The notes under the pieces: generated by a model
Databases searched by the model: none
Told to the model about the DNA's origin: nothing
The model's input: only the letters and a program-made list of their open reading frames with translations
NCBI GenBank assembly: GCA_024364805.1
Contig: CM044488.1
Coordinates: forward strand, 36,678,422-36,742,421
Direction of reading: 5' to 3'
Length of the DNA stretch: 64,000 nt
Source: Euprymna scolopes
Lineage: Eukaryota > Mollusca > Cephalopoda > Sepiida > Sepiolidae
In this document: positions 1-10,515 of the stretch, piece by piece
How the letters are laid out: every line of letters begins with the position of its first letter
Position numbering within the stretch: position 1 is the stretch's first letter
Position numbers and translations under genes: made by a program

Positions 1-185
1 CTTTGAGGGGTACAAAATTTATATAATGCAATTATGAAAGGAGGACAAAAATTCATGATTAGAACGTTAAAACAGTCGTTTAAAATAAAGTTAATTGGGT
101 GAAGAGAATAAAAGGTGGAAATATATAATATTGTATTTTGGGAGGAAAAGATCAGTGTTCAATTATGTATGAAAAGGCATAATAT

Positions 186-303
186 ATTACATATAATACT
201 ATATAATAATTTGATCAGCCATCAATACTTGCGGTTTCAGAGGCATTACATATAATACTATATAATAATTTGATCAGCCATCAATACTTGCGGTTTCAGA
301 GGC
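186..303. repeat. Perfect tandem duplication, 2 x 59 bases
   Basis: Bases 186-244 and 245-303 are identical, so the duplication is recent. Each unit contains TTGATCAGCCATCAATACTT followed by GCGGTTTCAGAGGC. Bases 350-390 carry an inverted, diverged version (CCTCCCTGAAACCATAGG then TATCAATGGCTGATGG), so the block can also fold back. Confidence 0.95.
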
Positions 304-439
304 AAAAAATGCCATGCAGTATCTTTTGCCTAACAGATAACATCTCCTATGCCTCCCTGAAACCATAGGTATCAATGGCTGATGGTATTGTTTGCCAAAT
401 GAGTGAGATTTCCCATACCTCAGTGAAACTGCAAATCAA

Positions 440-482
440 ATATATATATATATATATATATATACATACATATATATATATA
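440..482. repeat. TA/CATA microsatellite
   Basis: An alternating TA tract interrupted by CATACATA. Open frames here encode only Ile-Tyr repeats and are not genes. Confidence 0.95.
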
Positions 483-1025
483 TGTATAGCTGAAGCAGAT
501 CAAGACAGCATTTACATTTTGTGCCTTAAAGAAAAGTTTAAGATAGAGAGCAGCTTTTGGACATATGATTAGAATTAACCAAGCATTGCAAGCATCCACA
601 GGAAGAACATAGGGAGCCGAGGTAGGTGGTAACTCAATCCCTTCCACCTCCACAATGAAAACCACATTTTTTTTTTGCAGGGAGGGGGATGAGGAGGGGG
701 GGGGCTAATAAAGAGACTAACAAGCACACTGCAAGCAGAGTATTTCCAGCCATGACATGAAACTTAAGTCAGTATCAGACATTTTCTAATTAATTCTGTT
801 TAATTGTGTATACATTAAAATACCAACTATTTCATTAGATTTATTTGGTATTTAATTCAATATTATATGCATGTATAAACTACATATCTAAATAAGTCAA
901 AGAAAGCTTTAAAATCTGCAAATCAACAGTGGGGGTGTGCTGAAAGTTGATGGTGGAGGGCATCTGCACTCTCTTAGTGATTTTATTATGAATGTAATAC
1001 TTAAACGTTAATAAAAGTTACTTAC

Positions 1026-1138
1026 CTCACCAGAAGGGCTTTTTACAACCAACTGACTGAGTGTCTCGAGAGCCCGCAGTGCTCCCCAAACTTGTTTAGC
1101 AGACAAATAGGTGCCAGACCCTTTGACAACCAAATCAT
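1026..1138 (-). CDS. Beta-N-acetylhexosaminidase (GH20), exon entering the catalytic barrel
   Basis: On the minus strand this 113-base exon encodes DLVVKGSGTYLSAKQVWGAL followed by RALETLSQLVVKSPSGE. The VWGALR-LETxSQLV stretch is the hallmark of eukaryotic family 20 hexosaminidases at the first strand and helix of the TIM barrel (compare VWGALRGLETFSQLV in human HEXA/HEXB). The enzyme removes terminal beta-linked GlcNAc/GalNAc from glycoconjugates or chito-oligosaccharides, usually in lysosomes or secreted. Boundaries: a T-rich tract ending TTTGTTAG before base 1138, and GAG|GTAAGT after base 1026. The exon starts with the last two bases of a codon, matching the phase left by the exon at 9170, and ends in phase 0. 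The general acid and the rest of the barrel are outside the window to the left. Confidence 0.95.
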
Positions 1139-1211
1139 CTAACAAACAAAACAAAAAAAAAAAAATTAAAAAATAAACACAAAAAATGAGTGAATAAAAA
1201 GATATAATTTT

Positions 1212-1420
1212 ATATATAAACTAGCAAAGGCACCCTGCGTTGGCTGGTTGCAAAATATGCTTAAATGTATTTTAACTTACGCGGATTTTGTATATATTAA
1301 AATATATTATACCCAATATATAATAGTGATTTCCAAAGAAAAACAAAAAAAAATGATTTGAGTGCTATTAGCTAGAATCGAAACCAAAACAGTTTCATGA
1401 TTGAAACTGTCTACAAGTTA
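1212..1420 (+). repeat. Diverged copy of a non-autonomous retroelement (ACTAGCA... family)
   Basis: It begins ATATATAAACTAGCAAAGGC, then CACCCTGCGTTGGCTGG and TGTATTTTAACTTACGCGGAT. The same opening recurs at 20182 and 42790, and the TAACTTA(C/T)GC block is shared. Such heads are common on RTE-linked non-autonomous elements; the assignment is inference. Confidence 0.5.
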
Positions 1421-1568
1421 AGCAAAAACGGAAGTTCATTTGTACTCAATATGGTTGGACTGTGAAAATGAGTGTGAATTTTATTAAATACAAGTTGGTT
1501 TCTATGACAACAATGTTTTTGATAGACAAGATGCAAACAAGGGTGGTTGGACAGGCCACAGAGTTGTA

Positions 1569-1572
<4 letters not shown>

Positions 1573-1655
<83 letters not shown>

Positions 1656-1660
1656 GCACA
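1573..1660. repeat. (TA)n-(CA)n microsatellite
   Basis: About 74 bases of uninterrupted TA followed by a short CA run. Confidence 0.98.
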
Positions 1661-1729
1661 TGTGTGCTTTCTACATTATTTACTGTTCAAAATATTCTTT
1701 TAAATACTAGTCAGGATCAATACTATTAA

Positions 1730-4700
1730 AAAAATGACTCTTTTTCCATTAAATAATTATAATCGTCAGCTAATAATTCTTTAGATAAATAAAAGGAATA
1801 TGTTTATTTTAAAATAAAGCAATTTATTTCGTTTAAAAACAATATTCAGTATTTTTTATGGTAAAAATAATTCTAAGTTAATATTTTCCAAATCAATAAA
1901 ATGAATGCCACTTTTTGAAAAGTATTTATTTAAAATAGTACTTAATTTTGGAACAATTCATTTTAAAATGAGTCGGGATTTTTTCAATTCGGTGACATCA
2001 GATTAATTACCAATCAACATTTTTTTTTTTAAATTTATTAGACGTCCCATTTTTTAAATATGCGTGGAAACTAATAACATTTGTACAAACATGAAATACC
2101 TACACACATGCGTTTTATAGTTGTCTTGCAAAAACAGTGCCTCTTAAGTAAATCCCAACTTTCTAATATTTGGATGCAAAAGTTTTGAAAACACACAAAT
2201 TAGAACCAGAAACTTCTATTTAGGGATTAACAGTGATGCAGGTGTGCCTGGTAACTGTGGTTTACAGAGTTACTTTTATTTAATTGTCATTAACTTTAAT
2301 TGAATTTCATTTCAGGGGATAGAAGGCAGATTCTGCATAACAAATCTCATATCTGCACATTCTTCACTTCTAACCCACCAGCATTATATATTCTAGAGTC
2401 AGGGAGACTTTATTTTTGATCCTTGAACAAATGAAAAGCTATGTTGATCCACCAAAATGACTTGGTACTACTATCATAGATAATTTCTCTCCCCGCTCCT
2501 CCACAAGTGAGAGTTATCTCTATTATTCCACTTATTCAGACAAATAGGCTCATCTTGATTCTTAGTTTTACATTTTGACCGATGTAACCTCCAGTGTATA
2601 TCTTTTCAAACTTCAGAATCTTTATGTTGAACTCTGAAACCTTTACAAAATTTTGAACTTAAATTCATGAAAGTAGATTGTTCTCATTCTGTAAGCCATA
2701 GTTGGATAGAAGTGTTAATTATGTTATTCTTGGTCATCAAAATTGTCAACTTACACAAAATGACCACTTAGAGTTGATTGCTAATAATGCCATTAAATGA
2801 ATAAGTGTCAGTCTTCTCGAGGTTAAAAGGTCAATTCTTACTTAGAGGCATAATAGAACTAAGAATAACTAATAATTAACACTTCTACCTGGTTATGACT
2901 GAAAAAACAAGAACAAACTATCCTCATGGATTAAATAAAGGGTTCAGTTTGAAATTCTTTATTGTTTTCATTGTTTGAAAAGAAAAGTAGTTGATCTTCA
3001 ACTATTACTGTATTGTGTAACTTAGTTCAGGATCAGTGAAAGTGGACTTGAATGGTCAAAGACGTTGCACTTGCTTGGGATGAAATTGACTCAATGAGTG
3101 ATAGCTGATAACAAGTACAAGTATGGTAAACAATCAGTGCTGTATATTGATATCACCTAAAAGAGACAATCAATAAAGCGTCTGCTTAATTTGCAGTTTG
3201 TTTTTCTTTGATTCACATTTTGGAGGTAGTGAATCGTTACGCTCTTTAAGTGCTTTAGAGTTTCATGATTTTGTTTTAACTTTAAATAGAAGTTATTTAA
3301 GGAAATAGAAACAATCGGTTCTAATGAAACGAGATAATGGCATAAGTTAGGAGAGTTATCTTAAGTTGAAATATTTTGATTAACTTCCTCCCAACAGTAT
3401 TCTCTCTAACAGATTATTCTGGTGAAGAAAACTGGCACGAACGAAAATAAAATTTCTAAAAAAAAAACAAAACTTTTTGCCATTTTTTTTTTCAGTCCCA
3501 TATTACAAAGATTACAAGATGTCTGAAAACGGAACTAAATTCACAAACAATGGATTCCCACACAACAAATAAGATATTGGGATTCATCTACTTCCCATAA
3601 CAAAATCTGTCACAAGGCCAGAAAGTGGTGAAAACCAGCTACCATGAGAAGGCACTCTAATGGAATACTAAAAGATGAACAGTACCTAAGGGGATTGGTA
3701 AGATATCAACCTAGCTCCTGAAAGAGGAGATAATGCCCAAGAGGCTGCTTCCTGTGAGAATCAAACTAAACCATGTCTTATTCTGACAAAAAAAAGATCT
3801 ACCATCAGCAACACAGTTCATCTAAACTAGTGAACCAGACATTAGATGGTTTCTCCTTTAAAATAATCTGCAAATCGAATCTTATAGATTTCTGAAAGTT
3901 TAAATAGCTCAAATTCTAAATTAATGGATTTTCTGACTTCGGTTTTCTTAACATACAAAAACCTTCCTATGCTAATGAACTCTGTTAGAATTAAAAGAAA
4001 AAAAAAAGTCATCTGCTATGATTGTAGACTGGGAGTTATGTTTACAACATAAATAGAATGACAAAATGATCCTCGACTTTTTGTCACAAGTACATAATTT
4101 ACATGGGTTGCCAATAATTGCAAATTTAAATGCAGAAAAAGTTTCTAAATGACTATTTTTTTTTTTGTTCTTTATCATTCAGAATATGTTTCCTACTAAA
4201 ACATTTCTAAAACTATGTAGCAGTCACCTAATCTAAGCGTATTAGGCAAAACATTCCTTTAATGTGTGTGGTTAGGTGTATAGCTGGAGTGACCCCCCCC
4301 CCCTTCTCCAAATTTCATTCTCTAGCAAGGAGCTGGAACCAGTAGACATGTATGGAAAAATCTACCTGAATCATATGCTGCACTTTACAAAGACTGGCCG
4401 TGTACATTTTAATTCCCTTTTCAGCACAAATCAAAGAAGGTATTTTATTTGTATTAACTGTTGCAATCATTTTAACTGAAATAAACTAGATGGACCCTGT
4501 GGAAATTTCATGGTGTTTTTTTTTTTTTTTTTATATAAATCTGTCTAATTTACTGTTATTGCTATTGTTATAATCATTGTTATCAGCCTTTTGAAAAAGG
4601 TTTGTCAGAAAAATTTAAGAAAAGAAAAAAGAAAAGACTTTTCTTTCATGAAACTTTCATCATCTAAAAATGAATATTTTCATTTATTGTAGCAATTTTA

Positions 4701-4740
4701 TTCTTTTTTAAATACAATATTTTTTCATTTATTATTTTTT
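1730..4740. other. Intronic stretch with no recognised feature
   Basis: AT-rich single-copy-looking sequence with short homopolymers (for example an 18-base T run near 4514). Frames are broken throughout, and I see no exon, RNA gene or element boundary I can defend. Confidence 0.5.
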
Positions 4741-5150
4741 GCAGACTTATCCTCATCTTCATAGTTGTTTTATGACGTTTTGGCCAACTAATCCTCTGGC
4801 GTGCTTTGGGTAGGATTGAAACCGCTATCTTCAGACAATACACACCTGAAACTGTAGAGATTCAATGCCTCTATCCACTGCGCGATGTGGGCCAGTAGAT
4901 AGAAGCATCTCTATGGTTCCAAGTTAAGATTTTCTGACAATAGCGGTTTCAATCCTACCCAAAGCAGACCATAGGATTAGTTGGCCAAAACGTAGTGAGA
5001 TGACAACTATGGAAGGCAGTAATTACTGAGGATACAATTAAGAGATTCAGGATTCCTATCCCATCGCAATTAACCACCTGAAGAAGGCCAGAGGAATAGT
5101 TAGCTGGAACGTCATGAAACAACACCTATGAAGATGAGAATAACAATCCA
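4741..5150. repeat. Fold-back repeat with tRNA-like internal segment
   Basis: Bases 4775-4835 and 4933-4992 are inverted copies (ACGTTTTGGCCAACTAATCC versus GGATTAGTTGGCCAAAACGT, continuing through CTTTGGGTAGGATTGAAACC). A second, outer pairing joins 4744-4800 with 5083-5150. The spacer read on the minus strand contains GCGCAGTGGATAGAGGC, and the left arm GCGGTTTCAATCC, resembling tRNA A and B boxes. I infer inverted copies of a tRNA-related SINE-like unit. The right part has CTGAAGA at 5078-5084, shared with the 11.6-12.3 kb structure. Confidence 0.8.
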
Positions 5151-6560
5151 CAAATAAACAAATTACTCTTTTCAAAGGATTTCAATAAAAAAATATATAT
5201 TCTTCATCCTACCATAAAAATAATTGTTAGCTAAATATTCTTCAAAATCAATATAACAAATGTTATTTTTTGGGGAATGTATTTATTTAAAATTGAAAAT
5301 CTATGTCGACCTCACCTAGAACTGTTAGGCGTCTAAGGAATCTTATTGGTTTAGTGGAATGGGTGGCTTATTTCAATTTTGAAATTATTTGAAAATGGGT
5401 GAAGCTGGAATTTTTTATTTTTATCTAATGACATCAGACAATCGACATGTGAAAAATGGTGACATCCATACAAACATGAATGGATTGTTATATAGATGTT
5501 TACATGGTTGTGTACATTATGTATTCTACAGTAGTGTTAACGGAATTTTAGTTCTTATATAACCATGCTTGCTTTATCACTGCCCAACGATTTTGGATAA
5601 TGGTTTCATAAATTGTGCTCTAATAAGAGACAATAAACAAAGAAGAGCAAAGATTAGTCAGACATCTATTAAAACTTTGTTGGAGACTTTATCTCTGTTC
5701 TATTCTCAGGCTTTAACGTTGAACAGACTCCACATCGAGAGAAGATAAAAAAAAACAACTAACTTCTTTGTGCGGTTTTGTTTTGATACTAAATGATGTT
5801 GCCGCTAACAGAGCCATGTTGAACAAAAGAGACATGTCAAGAGACTACCATGATGCCCGATACACAACAAATAATCTTTTATGCCAACAGGTGCCTGGCG
5901 TTTTTTGCTACCAGGAAAATTACATTCGCTTCCAAATATTCTGTGACTTTTTTTGTAATTAGCTTTTTTTTTAACCATCTACAATGAGTAAAACATAATT
6001 ACTGTGACGTTGTATAGTGATGATGGCCACCAAGTATGCGGTCACCATTTTGAATTATGATTTATGTATAACTTTCTGATTTTAACCCTTTCTTGTCTCC
6101 AGGTTTAGTTCTTATCCCCTTATCTATACTCCCAGTTCTTAGGAATAGTCATCGGCCACTGTATATTTAGAAACACTTGTATATTTATGTTTTAGAATAA
6201 TTTCTAGCTCAAAGAGCCGGATTTTCTACACCTTAAACTGGCAATATAAAAGACTAATAACATTTTCAATATTATATTATGCTCTTAAAAATATAATTAA
6301 ACACCATATTTATTTTTCAAACTATATAAATACAGACAATTTATTACTTTTTTCAAACTGCATTTATTTTGCCAAAGTTTGCAAACGGATTGCAAGATCT
6401 TTTCTAAACAGCAAAGGTCTACCTACATCAAGTCTCTGAAATAGGTTATGTATACTTAAAAAAAAATAATTTGTATGTGCATATATATATACATATATAT
6501 ATATATATAACTACTTAATTTACTCACATAAAATTAATATACGAAAGTATAGATTTATGC
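5151..6560. other. Intronic stretch with no recognised feature
   Basis: AT-rich, with short TA tracts near 6480-6509. No splice-bounded open frame or known repeat boundary was found. Confidence 0.5.
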
Positions 6561-6569
6561 GTAAACTTT

Positions 6570-6890
6570 AAGTATTTACTTCAAAAGTGCTCAATACGTA
6601 GGTAGAGCTAGTTAGTAATTTATAAAATATATATGGCAATTAAGCTACACTGAATATTCCGCGCTTCATCCACTCCAGGACTCTTCAGGCTTATGCGCGA
6701 ATTCTGTGGTTGTTTATCGTTTTTATATACGCATCTTCTATTGAGATTTTAGTTAGCCAATCAGCTTTCTAGTATCCACCGCACCCTTCCTATCAGCCAA
6801 TGAGCATGCATTTATCGGACAAAGGCCTATTTGGCCTCTGGTTGACCTGTTCCTTTGTGTGTGCTCTATTTAGTTTCTTGATCTGTTTTA
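6570..6890 (-). repeat. Dispersed repeat with hammerhead-like hairpin (family A, copy 1)
   Basis: The minus strand shares TATTGAGCACTTTTGAAGTA and the TTCAGTGTAG block with 62930-63220 and 34174-34280, and shorter pieces near 13630, 20050 and 53190. On the minus strand bases 6688-6665 read CTGAAGA, GTCC, a six-base loop, GGAT, GAAG. The flanks GAATTCGCGC and GCGCGGAATATTC can pair outside this. It resembles a decayed hammerhead, in which the core would end GAAA. Penelope-like retroelements are known to carry such motifs; membership is inference. Confidence 0.6.
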
Positions 6891-6935
6891 AAACTAAGTT
6901 AGTGTTTTTTTTTTAAATGTTAGTTTATATATAAA

Positions 6936-7115
6936 TACATATGTGTACATACATATATGCACATATATATACATATATATATACATACATATATATATGT
7001 GTGATCGTTTATGTATATTCATGAATATACATAAACGATCACACATATATGTATGTATATATATATATATATATGTGCATATATATGCACGTATATATGT
7101 ATGTACACATATTTT
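6936..7115. repeat. Large palindrome in a TA/CATA-rich tract
   Basis: It is centred between 7021 and 7022 (TTCATGAA). Bases 6993-7050 form a perfect palindrome with 29-base arms, and weaker pairing extends to roughly 90 bases per side through CATA/TATG repeats. The core arm contains GTGATCGTTTATGTATATTC. Confidence 0.95.
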
Positions 7116-7367
7116 TTTTAACATGTTTTATTAACTGTTTGCTCGTGTGTATATATATATATATATATTTTAGGCTAATAAATCTATAAATCTAACACAG
7201 ACAATTATTTAAAGAATGCATTATTTGCTTTGTATGTTAAATACATTACGATCTTTATTGGGAAACATGACATCTGATATATATTGATAAATCTTTATCA
7301 TTAAACCTAAAAACTTTCCCTTTGGATGAAATCTGAAAATTTTTAATTTCCAAAACATAACATTACT

Positions 7368-7368
<1 letters not shown>

Positions 7369-7410
<42 letters not shown>
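7369..7410. repeat. (TA)n-(CA)n microsatellite
   Basis: It abuts the left end of the pogo-like element at 7410. A second TA tract lies at about 7149-7168. Confidence 0.97.
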
Positions 7411-7411
<1 letters not shown>

Positions 7412-7594
7412 GTAGAACCTGGGATATGGTGGCCTTAGCATACGTTTATGGCATTTGCCCCACCTTATGGTGTTATGGCATTTGCCCCACCTTATGGTGT
7501 TATTTATAATGCTATTTGATGATATACACGTGTACTATATACTGTACTGTATTTTGTTTACTGACTTTTAATGCCGTATCCCGGGGTTCTACTG
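7410..7594 (+). mobile_element. Pogo-like MITE, copy 1
   Basis: Terminal inverted repeats CAGTAGAACCTGGGATA and (right end, reversed) CAGTAGAACCCCGGGATA, followed on the right by TGTATA. The interior matches the reverse complement of 28624-28841 (for example ATACTGTACTGTATTTTGTT). CAGTAGAACC-type ends are typical of pogo/Tigger-related elements. There is no transposase, so it is non-autonomous. It carries an internal perfect 27-base tandem duplication at 7447-7500. Confidence 0.8.
7447..7500. repeat. Perfect 2 x 27-base tandem duplication inside the MITE
   Basis: TATGGCATTTGCCCCACC followed by TTATGGTGT occurs twice in direct succession. It is absent from the second family member at 28.6 kb. 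Confidence 0.95.
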
Positions 7595-7982
7595 TGTATA
7601 TGAGAGAGAGAGAGGAAAAGAGAGATGACTGACTATCCAGTTGTAGACAGGTTTCCATGACTTACATGGGTCTGTCTGTTGGTGGCTGCTCAGACATCTA
7701 TTTGCCATTTAGTTTGATCAGTAAGCTGTCAATCTTTCAATTCCTCCTTGATAGATGCAGCCAAGGTTTTGCATGGCCAGTCAGTGCCAGATAAGCCATC
7801 AACTTCCAATGACACAGGCTCTGTTTAGCCACCCACCATTACACTTCACACAACCAAACTAGCGCAAATGTTAATCATGTAATAACTACATCAAGAGGTG
7901 GAATTTGTAATTTTCAGCAAAGAACGTTGTTGATATGCTCTGTTAATTTTGTATGGCATATTCAATGAAGCATGACTACTCG

Positions 7983-8260
7983 TGTGTGTGTGTGTGTGTG
8001 TGTGTGTGAACAGTTAGATATGTGCATATGTTTAAATATCTGTATGTGCAGAATTTACTCCTAAACTAATTAACAGATCATTATGAATTTTGGAACAGTT
8101 GCTAGGTGTAAAGGGTTGTAAGGTGGACTATATTTAGTTTTATTCACATGGGGGAAAAAAAGAGTAGAAGCTCTTTGTAAAAATTCAGATGGATCCAATC
8201 TTTGTGAAATTTTAACAATAATATTAGACATAAACTTATAAATATTTTCCGAATTTCGGT
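7983..8260. repeat. GT microsatellite and copy of a repeat shared with 53.7 kb
   Basis: A GT run (7983-8008) is followed by sequence that matches 53735-53930 in blocks: CTCCTAAACTAATTAAC, GATCATTATGAATTTTGGA and ATATTAGACATAAA. The family is not identified. Confidence 0.65.
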
Positions 8261-8291
8261 TTCTTTAGAGTATTTTAAGCTTTTTCAAAGG

Positions 8292-8372
8292 GTACAATCA
8301 CACTGACACACCAGTTCTCGCCAAATCACCGAAGTTAAGCAACGATGCACGTAGGCACTGTATGTACTATGC
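8292..8372 (+). repeat. 5S rRNA-derived repeat, copy 1
   Basis: CCAGTTCTCGCCAAATCACC followed by GAAGTTAAGCAACG matches the conserved middle of animal 5S rRNA, including the internal A box. Only about the first half of 5S is recognisable, and the 3' part is replaced by unrelated sequence, so this is a pseudogene or the head of a 5S-derived SINE, not a functional gene. Confidence 0.8.
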
Positions 8373-8959
8373 AGAGTTGTAGAAATTTTCAGGTTCGTAG
8401 CTGGGAATGCATTTAACTCCCTGGAGGAGATGCACCCAGGAATCAAGATAGAAAGCTTCCCAAGATTACCATGGCTCTACAATTTGAAGAATCCTAGTTG
8501 CCAACGCTATAAAAAAATCGCTGATGATAAATATAGGCACAACATCCTATTTGAAAATTTAAATACATCAGATTTGCATTGGAGTTAATCCATAGTCATT
8601 AGACAACAATTATGTAAGATTCCCTGAATTTAAATTTCTAATTAAAACTCTAAGTTTAAGCCTTAAATTTTATATATTTTCTAAAAATCAAAATCATGTC
8701 GCAGATTTTAATCAAAATTGTAAATTGGAATGAAGACATTAGATTGCATATCAATATATCTTAGTTTTTATAAGGAAAAACTATTCTCTCCATGGAATTT
8801 ATTTTACCCTTCTTGGAACAACAATTCTCCTAGAATATATTAGATATAATATGATTGCTTTCTTTTCAGAGTTATAGTTTACTGTTGTTGTAAGCTTTAG
8901 AAACTCAAATGAATTGTTTGTACAGCTGAAATTATTTTATTTCAATGAAGTCAAAATAA
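8373..8959. other. Intronic stretch with no recognised feature
   Basis: Sequence following the 5S-like head may be the body of the same repeat (it contains CTTCCCAAGATTACCATGG, resembling AGCTTCCAAAGTTACTATAA after copy 2 near 25210). Nothing else is identified. Confidence 0.4.
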
Positions 8960-9160
8960 CAAATCTATTGAAAAACTAAATTATTGAAAAAATTTTAATC
9001 ATTGTAAAAAAAAAATCATTGTAAAAAAAAAAAAATAAAATAAAACATTGGAAAAAAAAAAGTAAAATAAATAAAACATTGAAAAAAAAATCATTGGCAA
9101 AAGCCAGAACAAAGCAACTCATTGGAAAAAAAAAAAAGAAAAGCAAATCATTGAAAAAAA
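8960..9160. repeat. Degenerate ATTG-A(n) minisatellite next to a splice donor
   Basis: About nine spaced copies of (C/T)ATTG followed by 5-13 A residues. On the transcribed minus strand this is a U-rich, CAAU-punctuated tract beginning within about 15 bases of the 5' splice site of exon 9170-10042. Confidence 0.9.
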
Positions 9161-9169
9161 GACACTCAC

Positions 9170-10042
9170 ATGATTCGTCTGTTTTGTCTGAAGGGAACAC
9201 TCCGACGCACGGACTGTGAATATCTACCTGAATAGTCTCAATCACCAAAGCATTCTTGTACATACTGCTCTCATATTTATTGACCGTCTCCTCAAATCGG
9301 AAGCCACGGGCATGCTTCAAGTTAGTATAGAGCAAGTCTGGCAGTGAATCCTGCAGGATATACTTCCGGTACCGTGTAATGCCATGTTCTATAATATCAC
9401 AGCTGTGCTTTAAATAAACAAACTCAAAATTGGGGGACAAACGAAGAACCTTTGCCTTCTTGATATAGTATTGAGGCAAAGGCCATGGTTCGCCCGACGT
9501 GCTGATCGGTGAACGGCGGATTTTCTGCTCAGGAACTACATAGTCTTCCATATTGATGGAAAAGTCGTGCCAATCCCAAACGATCCGACTCTTCCCTCGG
9601 ATTGGTTCCTGTGGTATATTGTGTTCCTGGTTGTTCGATGGAACATTTTGTTCTTTTTGTTGCTGCTGTTGATGATGTTGGTGGTATTTATGACCCTCCC
9701 CATCTTTTTCTGGAATGTCGTTTGCAGCAACATTCGGAATATTATTATTATTATTTTTATTATTAACGACTTTGATACTGTTATCGCTTTCTTCAACGCC
9801 TGACCGTTTCGGCTGTACCTGTTGTGCGGGAACTTGTTGCTGTGGCGGATTTTGTGGCTGTTGTTTGGCCTCAAGAATATTGTTTAAGACATTGCTATCA
9901 ATCTCTCTATGGTTGATTCGTAATCCACCAGCACCAACTCCCCGATTAGCTGGGGGATGCCCTCCGAATCCACCCTGATTCTGGTTGGCTGCTCCTGCCC
10001 ACTGACCTTGGTTCTGGTTTTGGTGAGAATTTCTTCCCAATT
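9170..10042 (-). CDS. Beta-N-acetylhexosaminidase (GH20), exon with low-complexity linker and N-terminal domain
   Basis: This internal exon (873 bases, 290 whole codons) is bounded on the minus strand by CTTTTCTTTTTAG| and T|GTGAGT, phase 1 at both ends. Residues 1-150 are a low-complexity linker rich in Asn, Gln, Gly and His (NNKNNNNN at about 93-100, QQPQNPPQQQ at about 60-69, HQHHQQQQQ at about 120-128). Residues 151-290 match the GH20 N-terminal domain: EPWPLPQ at about 184-190, LSPNFEF at about 201-207, CDIIEHGITRYRKYIL at about 214-229, then the VDIHSPCVGVFPSD turn. Cys214 and Cys278 correspond to the disulfide pair of human hexosaminidases. Joining to the exon at 1026 restores DESY-DLVV, equivalent to SDESYTLTI in HEXA. 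The long linker suggests a variant with an extended N-terminal stem, as in membrane-anchored Golgi hexosaminidases such as insect Fdl, but no anchor is visible here. Confidence 0.95.
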
Positions 10043-10319
10043 CTAAAAAGAAAAGGAAAATAAATAAACTTCTTTAAAAATTTTTGTTTTCATTTGTTTC
10101 TGAAATTAAAATATAACCACTCAAGTTTCAGATTAAAAAAAAAAAATTTTTTTTTAGGTAATTTGTATTATTTGGACGTTAATTTCAATCTCCAGTTTTC
10201 TGCAGTTACATTTTGTCAAACTATGGTATCTTTATGACAAACTCTAGAAGCTGCATGCAATTTTGAACAGAATCGTTTCTATAATCCACACGGGTAGATT
10301 GCTCTTATTTCACTTGGTT

Positions 10320-10515
10320 ATAATTATGATTTATATAAGATTTCTATGGTTTCATGGCCTGCAGAATGAGAGCAATCTATTCCCATGGATAAAATAAATT
10401 CCATAAAGATCGGTGAGTTTGATAAGATGCACCTGAAGAAGGTCATAGGTTACATCAGCCAAAACATTGAAAATAACATCCAAGATGAGAATAATAATCT
10501 ACGTAATCCAAATAA
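10320..10515 (+). repeat. Fold-back family copy (family B/F)
   Basis: It contains CACCTGAAGAAGGTCATAGG, then TTACATCAGCCAAAACATTG and AACATCCAAGATGAGAATAA. This block recurs at 30.6, 36.9, 37.2, 42.0 and 57.4 kb. CTGAAGA lies at 10433-10439. Here only one arm is obvious. Confidence 0.75.

Larger units (their letters stand above)
1..1025 (-). other. Intron sequence 3' of the hexosaminidase exon at 1026
   Basis: This lies downstream of the donor site of the exon at 1026-1138 (minus strand), so it is intron of the GH20 gene continuing past the window edge. It holds a tandem 59-base duplication, a TA microsatellite and a G-rich patch near 690-710. I see no further exon. Confidence 0.7.
1139..9169 (-). 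other. Intron between the two recognised hexosaminidase exons
   Basis: About 8.0 kb, bounded by GTGAGT after 9170 and a poly-T/TTAG acceptor before 1138 (minus strand), phase 1 at both sides. It contains the repeats listed separately between these positions. Confidence 0.9.

Noticed and set aside
1411-1729. Ile-Tyr-rich frames over TA repeats (also 6894-7134, 27343-27738, 32207-32449, 41759-42046)
   Set aside because: Translated microsatellites.
9567-9978. Open frames on the plus strand opposite the hexosaminidase exon (Leu- and Cys-rich)
   Set aside because: They are the antisense of the Asn/Gln-rich coding repeat; the composition is explained by the minus-strand exon.
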